A stretch of DNA of 45,226 bases from Candidatus Buchananbacteria bacterium RIFCSPHIGHO2_02_FULL_39_17 (GTDB taxonomy: Bacteria > Patescibacteriota > Patescibacteriia > Buchananbacterales > UBA6539), in NCBI GenBank assembly GCA_001817425.1, contig MHII01000032.1, positions 1-45,226 of the forward strand, in the 5' to 3' direction. The translations under genes and the position numbers were made by a program. The notes under the pieces were generated by a model that worked only from the letters and a program-made list of their open reading frames with translations, did not search any database and was not told the DNA's origin. Below, piece by piece: positions 18,303-27,123 of the stretch. Position 1 is the stretch's first letter. Each line of letters begins with the position of its first letter.

Positions 18303-21300
18303 TTGGCTGGAGTTTTGGTCTTGTTTTTAGTTGTGGGGATTTTGGGGATTAGTCAGAATATTTTTGCTGCACCTCCTATTATAATACCAACAGCTGCGGA
18401 TCATGACCGTGACGGATATTCTAATGTGTTTGAGAGGGCAAATGGGTCTGACCCAGAGGATGCGCAAAGCATTCCTATAGACACAACAACAGGTTTACCA
18501 TTAAAGCAGGATCAGTCCTCAACAGATCAAAATGCTAAGCCAAAAAATGATCAGCCGTTTGAAAGTTTCTTTGTTGATATACTTGGGGTATTTGTTGGTT
18601 GGATTATTGGTCTGCTAGGATCACTGATCACGCTGTTAGCCGGCGCTTTAGCTAAATTGATGGCGTATAATGACTTTATTAAAGCGTCAGCAGTTCAGAC
18701 TGGCTGGACAATAGTTCGTGATGTTTCTAATTTATTTTTTGTTTTGATTTTATTAATTATTGCCATTGGCACAATTTTAAGGATTGAGAATTACAGTTTC
18801 AAAAAATTATTGCCCAAAGTCATTATTATGGCGGTTTTGGTTAATTTCAGCAAGACCATTGCCGGCTTAATCATTGATTTTGCCCAAGTGGTGATGATGA
18901 CTTTTGCCGCTAGCTTCATTGCTATAATATCGGGTAATTTGTTTGGAACATTACATATTCAAGATATTATTCAGCAGGGTAAAGAGGCGGCTCAAAGTTC
19001 AGGTGAGGATATTGGCTTTATCAATCTAGCGGTTACAGGATTAATTGCCATATTAATGTTGATAGTGGCCGCTATGGTTATTTTAGTGATTTTGGTAGTA
19101 ATTTTAATGAGAATGATAATGCTTTGGATTTTAGTTGTCCTTTCGCCTTTGGCTTATATTTTAGCGGCTTTTCCCCAAGGCCAGAGATATGCCCAGCAGT
19201 GGTGGCAGGAATTTAGCAAGTATGTGATTATTGGTCCGGTTTTGGCTTTTTTCCTTTGGCTTTCTTTTTCAATCGCTGGCGAAGGTGGGGCAATTAGAGT
19301 CAATGAACTTCAACAGGAGCAAGTCCAGAATCTTAATGGAGTTGCACAGTCGTCTGGCGTTGATGCCAGAATATTCACTGGTATTGGTAACATTGATAAT
19401 TTTCTTTCTTATATTATTGGTATTGGTATGTTAATGGGTGCTTTGATGATCACCCAGCAAATGGGCGTGGCGGGCGGCAGTTTTGCCGGATCAATGTTTA
19501 ACCGGATTAGACAGGGTGGATTAGTGATGTTAAAGGCACCATTTGCACCAATCAGAGGAGCGGCAAAGCTTGGCTGGAAAGGTATTAAAGCTGGACGTGA
19601 CGTTGGTCTAGAAGTTCTTGGTGCTAGAACCGGTATTGAATTAAGGCCAAGTAAGTGGAAAGAGGGTTGGGAAACTAGTCGGAAAAAACACCGCGAAGAA
19701 AGAGAATATGAGATGTACAAAACAGCTTCAAGGCGGGAGGGTTTATTTGGGGCTTTGGCAACACCCGGGCATGCTTTCACGACTTATTATCGTTTAACCG
19801 GTCGTGAGGGTCGGCCAAGTGGCTTTCGTAAAATTTATGATGAGGGCTTTGCTGGCGGTAAATATATAAAAAATGTTGAACAGCTTGAGGCGGCCGAGGC
19901 TAACCAAAGAAGGGCTAAAATAGCCTTAGATAACGGGGATCTTTATGAAGCAGGTCTTAAATTTAAAACCGGTGAGAGGTTTGAAGAGTTCCTTAAAAGG
20001 GCCCCAGAAGATTTATCTGAAGAAGAAAAGAAAAATGCTTTTCAGGGAATAGAAAATAGGGTTAAACGAGAATTTAGTGATCGCCCCGAAGAATTAGTGG
20101 ATATCACCAAAGATAAAATGAAAAGCGAAGCCCAAGAATTAGAAATCAAGGCTCAAGCTCTAATGAACGGTGACTTTAGTGATAATCAAAAACAGAAAAG
20201 AAGTGATGTGTTGGCAGCAAAAAGAAATGAACAGATAGAATTGCAGCGAGTCATTGCAATAAAAAATCGTAATAAAGAGGATACAACTAAGGAGCAGCAA
20301 TTATTAAAAGCAATCAAGGATGAAATTAAAAATTTAAGTCAGCTAAAACCGACCGCCGAAGAAAGAAAAGAAAATAAAGAAATTAACGCTAAGGAGATTG
20401 GTAATTATCTTCAGCAGACCCAAGATATTCGTATGGTTGCTGATCAACCATTGAGATCAGAAATTGAAAGAAAATCAGACTATGAATCAGCAAGCCGTAC
20501 TGTTGATGAACTCGGCAAAATAATTGCGGAGACGAGGCCAGAAGTTAATTATGAATTAAGGCGACAGCAACGATTGGCGATTGCACAAGAAAAAAAGGAT
20601 ATGACGACTGACAGTTCTGATGAATTAATTAGTATTTTTGAGGATGCCAAGAAAAACGGTGATGTCAATCGGATGGGCGCTGCCCTGTTGCGTTTGACAG
20701 AAACTGCCAATGAAAACGAAATTTTTAATACTTATGGTTATCGGAGCGATGCTCTGGGTTTGAAAGATCTTACTTATGAGCAATTAGTTGGCAAGCGCGG
20801 TATGAGCCGACAAAGAGCAAATCAATTAGGCTATGACTATGATAAATTATCAGAGGGAGGAATGTCTGAGGAGCAGGCTTTAGCCTTGGCTAATGATATC
20901 AGTTATGCCGCGGAAGACATTAATCATTGGCAAGTGGCTCGGGCGGTCGGAATTAAAAATGGACGTCAGGTTTTTCAGGATGAAGATGATCGATTAATTG
21001 AGGTAATGGCGGAAACCAGAAAAACGGATTTTGAAAATTTTCTTCGTCGTTCAAACCGTTTAGCCTTTGGCTATGAGGTTCCAGAAGGTGCAACTCGCGA
21101 AGAACGGGCGGCTAATTTTAGGCGTACGGGGAAAAGGGAATTTTTCAATTCACCTTTTGGTTTGGCTTTTTTTAGAGAACACGCGCCAAAATTTGAAAAG
21201 AGGCTTGATGCTGGACGCTTTAATGTCAATTGGGCAATTAATTTGAGCTCTAAAACCGGCAGACCAGAAGTTGAAGACTTAATTAATAAAATGCCGGAAC

Positions 21301-21446
21301 AAGAAAGGATTATTGCCCAAAGAATCTATAATCTTATTAATCAATTCGCCGGTGAAGAACAAGGTAAAGATCCATTTGGTGACCTTAAGCGGATTATTTC
21401 TGATGTTAAAACTGGCCAGATTGGCGGCAAAACAAGGCGCGAGTAA
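18303..21446 (+). CDS. VirB6/TrbL-like polytopic membrane protein with a long charged C-terminal soluble domain; TTG start, true start uncertain
   Basis: TSP3-like HDRDGYSNVFERANGSDPEDA near the N-terminus, many TM helices (~residues 90-400), GGSFAGSMFNRIRQGG, then ~600 charged coiled-coil-like residues. AAAAAAGGA precedes the TTG. Confidence 0.75.
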   Translation: MAGVLVLFLVVGILGISQNIFAAPPIIIPTAADHDRDGYSNVFERANGSDPEDAQSIPIDTTTGLPLKQDQSSTDQNAKPKNDQPFESFFVDILGVFVGWIIGLLGSLITLLAGALAKLMAYNDFIKASAVQTGWTIVRDVSNLFFVLILLIIAIGTILRIENYSFKKLLPKVIIMAVLVNFSKTIAGLIIDFAQVVMMTFAASFIAIISGNLFGTLHIQDIIQQGKEAAQSSGEDIGFINLAVTGLIAILMLIVAAMVILVILVVILMRMIMLWILVVLSPLAYILAAFPQGQRYAQQWWQEFSKYVIIGPVLAFFLWLSFSIAGEGGAIRVNELQQEQVQNLNGVAQSSGVDARIFTGIGNIDNFLSYIIGIGMLMGALMITQQMGVAGGSFAGSMFNRIRQGGLVMLKAPFAPIRGAAKLGWKGIKAGRDVGLEVLGARTGIELRPSKWKEGWETSRKKHREEREYEMYKTASRREGLFGALATPGHAFTTYYRLTGREGRPSGFRKIYDEGFAGGKYIKNVEQLEAAEANQRRAKIALDNGDLYEAGLKFKTGERFEEFLKRAPEDLSEEEKKNAFQGIENRVKREFSDRPEELVDITKDKMKSEAQELEIKAQALMNGDFSDNQKQKRSDVLAAKRNEQIELQRVIAIKNRNKEDTTKEQQLLKAIKDEIKNLSQLKPTAEERKENKEINAKEIGNYLQQTQDIRMVADQPLRSEIERKSDYESASRTVDELGKIIAETRPEVNYELRRQQRLAIAQEKKDMTTDSSDELISIFEDAKKNGDVNRMGAALLRLTETANENEIFNTYGYRSDALGLKDLTYEQLVGKRGMSRQRANQLGYDYDKLSEGGMSEEQALALANDISYAAEDINHWQVARAVGIKNGRQVFQDEDDRLIEVMAETRKTDFENFLRRSNRLAFGYEVPEGATREERAANFRRTGKREFFNSPFGLAFFREHAPKFEKRLDAGRFNVNWAINLSSKTGRPEVEDLINKMPEQERIIAQRIYNLINQFAGEEQGKDPFGDLKRIISDVKTGQIGGKTRRE

Positions 21447-21458
21447 TTTTAATTAATT

Positions 21459-22802
21459 ATGATGGCAGACAAAAATATAACAAAAAATAGCGATCAAATA
21501 GTATTAACCGATTTAGCCAATCCACAAGTTTTGACTAAGTACAGCGATTATATTAAGTATTTATTGAAGTACGATTTTATTAATGAGGCAAACGATCTCC
21601 GGGTATCATTACCAATTTTGCTGGAACAAAAAGATAATTTATCTCGGATTGCGCCTGATTTTTTATCACAGTATAGGCACATTGCTATTTTAGCTAAATT
21701 TATTACTCTGTCAGTTCTTTCAAATCGCGAGGTAATAGACCTAATTGAAAATAATTTATCAGAAGCTTTAGTTGAACCAGATTTAATTCTTACGGATAAA
21801 ATTAAAGCAAAAATCGTAACCATAATGATTCCTGCCGATCGAGACATTTTTAAAAGAGAATTGCGCGAAGCAATGTTAAGGAATAATCAATTAATAACTA
21901 GTAAAAATATTGTTGTTGATGGCGTCACTAGAGAGCCAACCATAGGTAATTGGATTAAAGATTATAATAAAGATGTTGGCGCGGCTCAAGCAGAACAAAT
22001 AAATAAAATCCAATATTTAACAACGAGTGATAATACAAAAATTTTAGTTAGCCAAGAAAAAAATAAAATTGAAACCCTAATTAATATTTACGAAAATTTA
22101 AAAAAATCTTCAACTACGCCAGAGGGTGCGGAAGAGGTTGTGCCTTATTATCAGGATAATCAACACTATGTTCTAAGGGAGGGTAAATTAGAATTAATAA
22201 AACCCGATAAGATTTTATTAAGTATTTTAGAAGGTAAACCGGTTAGCGAAATCAATATTGAGACAGGAAAAAAATATGAGGTTCCCGTGATAAGAGAGGA
22301 AGCCATTTTTTCGGCTGATAGAGACATTTTAATTGCCTACCAAGGCGATCCGAAGCAAGCTAAAGCCATTGCTGCTGAACAGGATAAATTAAACAAAAGC
22401 TTTGGCGGCGATTTGGCGAAATTACGGCAGGAGTTTTTTGCCGCCGTGCAGAAAAAAAACGTTAACCGAACCATTGCCTGCCTGCGCTTATTAACAGAAA
22501 AAAATGATTTGGAAAATTTTTTACGCCAAGACGAAAAACTGCGCCAGTTTTTGTTGGTGACTTGGGAAAAACAATATGGCGCTGATTTTGCCGCCCAATT
22601 TAGGCAAAATCCGACCCAAATTAAATTTGTCCGGTTGTTTTTACGCTATATTTTAGAGGAGCGACTAACTATGCCCGCCAGCGAAGCCGCGCGAGTGGGG
22701 CTGCAATTGGCAAATATTTTTGTCAAAGCCGGCAAAAAAAGTTATAATAAAATGGCGTACTTTGATGTGAAGGATAAATTGTTTCATTGGTTCAGTGATT
22801 AA
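21459..22802 (+). CDS. Hypothetical protein in the T4SS-like locus
   Basis: Long ORF 12 bp after the VirB6-like gene; no motif recognised. Confidence 0.75.
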   Translation: MMADKNITKNSDQIVLTDLANPQVLTKYSDYIKYLLKYDFINEANDLRVSLPILLEQKDNLSRIAPDFLSQYRHIAILAKFITLSVLSNREVIDLIENNLSEALVEPDLILTDKIKAKIVTIMIPADRDIFKRELREAMLRNNQLITSKNIVVDGVTREPTIGNWIKDYNKDVGAAQAEQINKIQYLTTSDNTKILVSQEKNKIETLINIYENLKKSSTTPEGAEEVVPYYQDNQHYVLREGKLELIKPDKILLSILEGKPVSEINIETGKKYEVPVIREEAIFSADRDILIAYQGDPKQAKAIAAEQDKLNKSFGGDLAKLRQEFFAAVQKKNVNRTIACLRLLTEKNDLENFLRQDEKLRQFLLVTWEKQYGADFAAQFRQNPTQIKFVRLFLRYILEERLTMPASEAARVGLQLANIFVKAGKKSYNKMAYFDVKDKLFHWFSD

Positions 22803-22918
22803 TTAAGAATTTTGAAATTCGAATTTTGAATCAATTTTGAATAATTTAATATATTAAAATATTGAATCGAAATTTAAAATTCAGAATTAAAAATTTTTAA
22901 GGAAAGGGAGAAAAATCA

Positions 22919-24094
22919 ATGTCAAAAGAAACAACGGGTAAGTATATTTTCACCTCCGAATCGGTGACCGAGGGTCATCCGGATAAGATCTGTGATCAGA
23001 TTTCGGACGCGATTTTAGACGAATTAATCAAACAAGATCCGCATTCCCATGCCGGCATTGAAACTCTGGCGACTACCGGCTTAGTCGTCGTGGCCGGCGA
23101 AATTAGGACTAAAGGTTATGTGGATATCGCCGGGGTGGTGCGGCAAACCATTAAAGAAATCGGTTATGATGACCATACGATTGGCTTTCATTGGGAGGAT
23201 TGCGGTGTTGTTGTCGCCATTGATGAGCAAAGTCCGGACATTGCCCAAGGCGTTGATGCGGGCAAAGGCCGATATAAAAAACAAGGCGCCGGCGATCAGG
23301 GCTTGATGTTTGGTTTCGCTTGCCGCGAAACGCCGGAATTAATGCCTTTGCCAATTGTTTTGGCGCATAAAATTGCTAAAAGATTGGCGCAAGTTCGCAA
23401 AAATAGGACTCTGCCCTATTTGCGGCCTGATGGTAAAAGTGAAGTGGCGGTAGAGTATATTGACGGCAAGCCCAAAAGAGTTGAAACCGTGGTTGTCGCG
23501 GCCAGCCATGACGAAAAAGTTTTGGAAAAACGAGTGGAGCGCGACGTGATTAATCAAGTGATTAAGCCGGTCTGCGGCCGATATTTGGATAAAAAAACTA
23601 AATTTTTTATTAATGCCACGGGGCGATTTGTCAAATGCGGACCGCCGGCGGACGCGGGCTTAACCGGCCGCAAAATTATTGTTGACACTTACGGCGGTTA
23701 CGGTAGCCACGGCGGCGGCTGTTTTTCCGGCAAAGACCCGTCCAAAGTTGACCGCAGTGCCTCTTATATGGCGCGCTATGTCGCCAAAAATATTGTCGCG
23801 GCCGGCATTGCGGAAAAATGCGAAGTGCAGGTGGCTTATGTTATTGGCGTGGCCGAACCGATCAGTATTTTAGTTGATACTTTTGGCACGGGCCAAATTA
23901 GCGAAGACAAAATTGTTAAATTAGTCAGAAAACATTTTGATTTGACGCCCGGCGGGATTATTAAAAAATTAAAACTGCTGCGGCCGATTTATAAAAAAAC
24001 CGCGGCTTATGGCCATTTTGGCCGCAGCGAAGCGGAGTTTTACTGGGAGAAGACGGATTTGGCAAGCACCTTGAAGAAAGCGGCAGGCTTATAA
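22919..24094 (+). CDS. metK: S-adenosylmethionine synthetase
   Basis: [70 protein letters not shown] upstream of the ATG. Confidence 0.98.
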   Translation: MSKETTGKYIFTSESVTEGHPDKICDQISDAILDELIKQDPHSHAGIETLATTGLVVVAGEIRTKGYVDIAGVVRQTIKEIGYDDHTIGFHWEDCGVVVAIDEQSPDIAQGVDAGKGRYKKQGAGDQGLMFGFACRETPELMPLPIVLAHKIAKRLAQVRKNRTLPYLRPDGKSEVAVEYIDGKPKRVETVVVAASHDEKVLEKRVERDVINQVIKPVCGRYLDKKTKFFINATGRFVKCGPPADAGLTGRKIIVDTYGGYGSHGGGCFSGKDPSKVDRSASYMARYVAKNIVAAGIAEKCEVQVAYVIGVAEPISILVDTFGTGQISEDKIVKLVRKHFDLTPGGIIKKLKLLRPIYKKTAAYGHFGRSEAEFYWEKTDLASTLKKAAGL

Positions 24095-24112
24095 AATAAT
24101 TTTCAATTTTTT

Positions 24113-24219
24113 TGTCGTTTCGACCAAGCGAAGCGCGTGGAGAAATCTCATAATAGTTAATTAACTTGTTGAGATCTCTCGACTCCCCCGACCTAAAGTC
24201 GGGGTCGCTCGGGACGACA
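24113..24219. repeat. Long imperfect palindrome between metK and the next ORF
   Basis: TGTCGTTTCGACCAAGCGAAG...GAGAAATCTC...GAGATCTCTC...GTCGGGGTCGCTCGGGACGACA. Confidence 0.8.
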
Positions 24220-24258
24220 TATAAATTTTTGAAAATTAGAAATTGAAAATTTTATTGT

Positions 24259-25464
24259 ATGGCTTCGGCAAACCAAAATCAAAACAATCCTGATGATTTC
24301 TTCCGTCCATTAGAAGAACAAAAGCAGCAGGCGAAAATGGCGGCTGACGAGATTATTTTTCGCGATGAAGCCGGTAAATTAAAAATTTTAAAGGACGGGG
24401 AGGTTTTAGATTTTGAGGAAAATAAAAGTCAAATCGGGCGAACTTTTCAATCCGGAGTCGAGGGTAAAAGTCGGGGGATTAATTTGGCAAAAGAGCCAGC
24501 CGTTGCCGTTAAAGCGCTACCGTCTAAGCCGTTAATTATTTTTGATGAAAAATTTCAGCGGCGAAATATTGATCGTGAACTTGAAGAAATTATCAAAAAT
24601 TCTGGCATTACTTTTTCTGATGAAAATTTAGTCAAACGTTTTCGTAATGTGGTTAGCTCGCGGCTCAAGGAAGTGCGGGATCAGATTCAGGCCCGGGAAA
24701 TACTTTTGTCTTCACCGGCGATGGGCGGAATTGGTCTGAACGCCCAAAGCGCGGATCGGGTTTTGACTTTGATTAATCAACAACTGGAGCAGATGAATGG
24801 TAAATTAAGAAATCAAGTGAGCGCCGAGTCGTTTGCCGACTTGCACTTAGCCGTTAAAGGTCTTTTAGCCCAGCCCCTGCCCAAGCCGCCGCCAATTGTT
24901 TTTAGCCCAAAAAATGAGTCGGTAATAAAGCAAAATATTTTTTCTGAACCGCCAAAAGTAATGCCGAAAATTTTGGAAAAACCAATGGTTGAAATTCCTT
25001 CAATGCCAGTTATTAGTCCAAAACCAGCTAACCGATCAATGCCAGAAAACAATTTGACCGAGTCAGTGACCGTTTATCGACCAGCGCCAAAGCCTTTGAC
25101 GCAAAAACCGAAGATTCAAGACATTCGGTTTGAGCCGCGCTTGACCGGTCCGGTGGAGGAAATTAAAACCATGACTTTAGATGATTTTCGACGGTTGGCG
25201 CCGACCCCGGTTTTAGCCATTGAAAAAATCTTAGAAAAAATTCAGCTTTTGGAGCAGGAATCTTTTACGAAAAAAGTAGCGGCCATTAAAAGTTGGAAAG
25301 AAAACAAAATTAGCCGGCTTTATTTTGAACTAGGTGAGCAAAGCATGGAAGAAAAAAAACCCATCACTGAAATTATTGCCCGCCGCCAAGCCCAAGGACA
25401 GCCGATTTTGACGGTGGAGGAATTAGAAGCAGTCATTGAATTAAACCAGAGATTAAGATATTAA
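24259..25464 (+). CDS. Hypothetical proline-rich cytoplasmic protein in the T4SS-like locus
   Basis: 401-aa ORF with Lys/Pro-rich centre; position between metK and prgI. Confidence 0.7.
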   Translation: MASANQNQNNPDDFFRPLEEQKQQAKMAADEIIFRDEAGKLKILKDGEVLDFEENKSQIGRTFQSGVEGKSRGINLAKEPAVAVKALPSKPLIIFDEKFQRRNIDRELEEIIKNSGITFSDENLVKRFRNVVSSRLKEVRDQIQAREILLSSPAMGGIGLNAQSADRVLTLINQQLEQMNGKLRNQVSAESFADLHLAVKGLLAQPLPKPPPIVFSPKNESVIKQNIFSEPPKVMPKILEKPMVEIPSMPVISPKPANRSMPENNLTESVTVYRPAPKPLTQKPKIQDIRFEPRLTGPVEEIKTMTLDDFRRLAPTPVLAIEKILEKIQLLEQESFTKKVAAIKSWKENKISRLYFELGEQSMEEKKPITEIIARRQAQGQPILTVEELEAVIELNQRLRY

Positions 25465-25510
25465 ATTAGCTTGTAGGAATTAGCTTTTTAGCTTTTTAGA
25501 AAATTTAAAG

Positions 25511-25543
25511 AGCTACAAGCTACAAGCTACAAGCTACAAGCTA
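25511..25543 (+). repeat. Heptamer tandem repeat (AGCTACA)n immediately upstream of prgI
   Basis: AGAGCTACAAGCTACAAGCTACAAGCTACAAGCTAATTATG. Confidence 0.85.
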
Positions 25544-25546
25544 ATT

Positions 25547-26005
25547 ATGCAGCAATTTGTCGTGCCTCAATTCATTGACGTTGAAGATAAAGTCATCGGT
25601 CCGATTACGGTCCGGCAATTTATTATTATGCTGGCGGGCGGCGGTTTAACCTTTATCGCTTATAAGCTTTCTGATTTTGTGCTTTTTCTCATTCAGCTAG
25701 TGTTTATTTTGCTTGTTACTTTTATTATTGCTTTTGTGAAAATTAACGGCCGGCCGATTCATTATTTTTTGCTTAATATTTTTCAAACATTCAAACGGTC
25801 GCGAGTCAGAGTTTGGCAAAAATTTTATTCCAAGAGCGAATTGCGCCAATATACTAAAGAAAAAATTGCTGTTTTGCCGCCGCTGATTCGGACCAGAAAT
25901 AAAGTCAGAGCTTCGCGGTTGGCCGAGCTTTCCTTAATTGTTGATACCGGCGGAGTTTACCAGGGAGAAAAAGAACCACCGAATACTAATCACCAATTGG
26001 TGTGA
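25547..26005 (+). CDS. PrgI family membrane protein (T4SS component)
   Basis: MQQFVVPQFIDVEDKVIGPITVRQFIIMLAGGGLTFIAYKL with two TM segments. Confidence 0.85.
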   Translation: MQQFVVPQFIDVEDKVIGPITVRQFIIMLAGGGLTFIAYKLSDFVLFLIQLVFILLVTFIIAFVKINGRPIHYFLLNIFQTFKRSRVRVWQKFYSKSELRQYTKEKIAVLPPLIRTRNKVRASRLAELSLIVDTGGVYQGEKEPPNTNHQLV

Positions 26006-26077
26006 ATACTCTGTCACCCCGAGCTTATTGAAGGGAGATAGGCCTGGACACACTATTTTAAATCCGAATGACAAAAT

Positions 26078-26190
26078 CCCACGCCCGACTTCGCCTTTGA
26101 CCATTGGTTTATTGTGGTCGTAGTTATTAACATTTAATCATTGTTTTTCTGAATTATGACCTTCAGGGCGAAGTCAAAGGCGGGCAGGCA
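26078..26190. mobile_element. MITE-like element family A, copy 1
   Basis: ACGCCCGACTTCGCCTTTGACCATTGG...TTCAGGGCGAAGTCAAAGGCGGGCAGGC; three near-identical copies in the window. Confidence 0.85.
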
Positions 26191-26355
26191 AATGACAAAT
26201 TAATGTCAAATAACAAAATCCAAAAATTAAAACGATTTGATATTTGAATTTTAAATTTGATTTGATATTTGAGTTTTGGATTTTGAAATTATTGAAGTTA
26301 GAAATTCAGTTTCTTAATTCTTAATTCTTAATTCATAATTCTATATTTTAAGTCA

Positions 26356-27036
26356 ATGAAGTCTCCTAAATTAGCCAATAAAAAAGTTACTGCTTCTACC
26401 CAGCATCATTTAGATATTGCGGAAATTAAAGAGGACTGTGTGCTTTTGAAAGATGGGACATTGCGAGCCGTGCTTTTGGTTTCCAGTATTAATTTTTCGC
26501 TGAAATCAGAAGATGAGCAAAACGCGATTATCGCGGCCTACATTGGCTTTTTGAATTTTTTGGAGTTTCCCCTGCAGATTGTCATTCAGTCGCGCCGATT
26601 GGATATTGACGGTTATTTGGAGCGGCTGAAAAAAATTGAAAAAGAACAAACCAACGAACTTTTGCGGATGCAAACCACCGAGTACCGCCAGTATGTCAGT
26701 GAATTAGTTGAAATTGGCGATATTATGACAAAAAGGTTTTATGTCATTGTGCCTTATGACCCTCTCTCGGATAGACAAAAATCTTGGTGGAAGCGGCTTT
26801 TCGGTTTGTTCGCGGCGGCAAAAGACGTTAAGCTTAGCCAGCAGGATTTTATCAAACGCCGCCATGCTTTATTCCAGCGCGTTGAACATATTGTCTCGGG
26901 ATTAGCCTCAATGAGTCTAAAGTCGGTGCTTTTAGACACTCAAAGCTTGATTGAACTCTATTATAATACTTATAATCCGGATATTTATAATAAAGAAAAA
27001 TTAGTGGAAATTGATAAATTAAGAGTAGAAGAATGA
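26356..27036 (+). CDS. TraC/VirB4 N-terminal-like T4SS protein
   Basis: HHLDIAEIKEDCVLLKDGTLRAVLLVSSINFSLKSEDEQNAIIAAYIGFLNFLEFPLQIVIQSRRLDIDGYLERL. Confidence 0.8.
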   Translation: MKSPKLANKKVTASTQHHLDIAEIKEDCVLLKDGTLRAVLLVSSINFSLKSEDEQNAIIAAYIGFLNFLEFPLQIVIQSRRLDIDGYLERLKKIEKEQTNELLRMQTTEYRQYVSELVEIGDIMTKRFYVIVPYDPLSDRQKSWWKRLFGLFAAAKDVKLSQQDFIKRRHALFQRVEHIVSGLASMSLKSVLLDTQSLIELYYNTYNPDIYNKEKLVEIDKLRVEE

Positions 27037-27123
27037 TATTATAATACTAATCTACGAATTTATGCGAATAATACGAATAGATATTTGTGATATTCGCATA
27101 CATTCATAATTCGCATTATATTT

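Noticed and set aside
25483-25546. CRISPR or iteron array upstream of prgI
   Set aside because: Units are 7 bp, contiguous and without spacers; no replication or Cas gene nearby.
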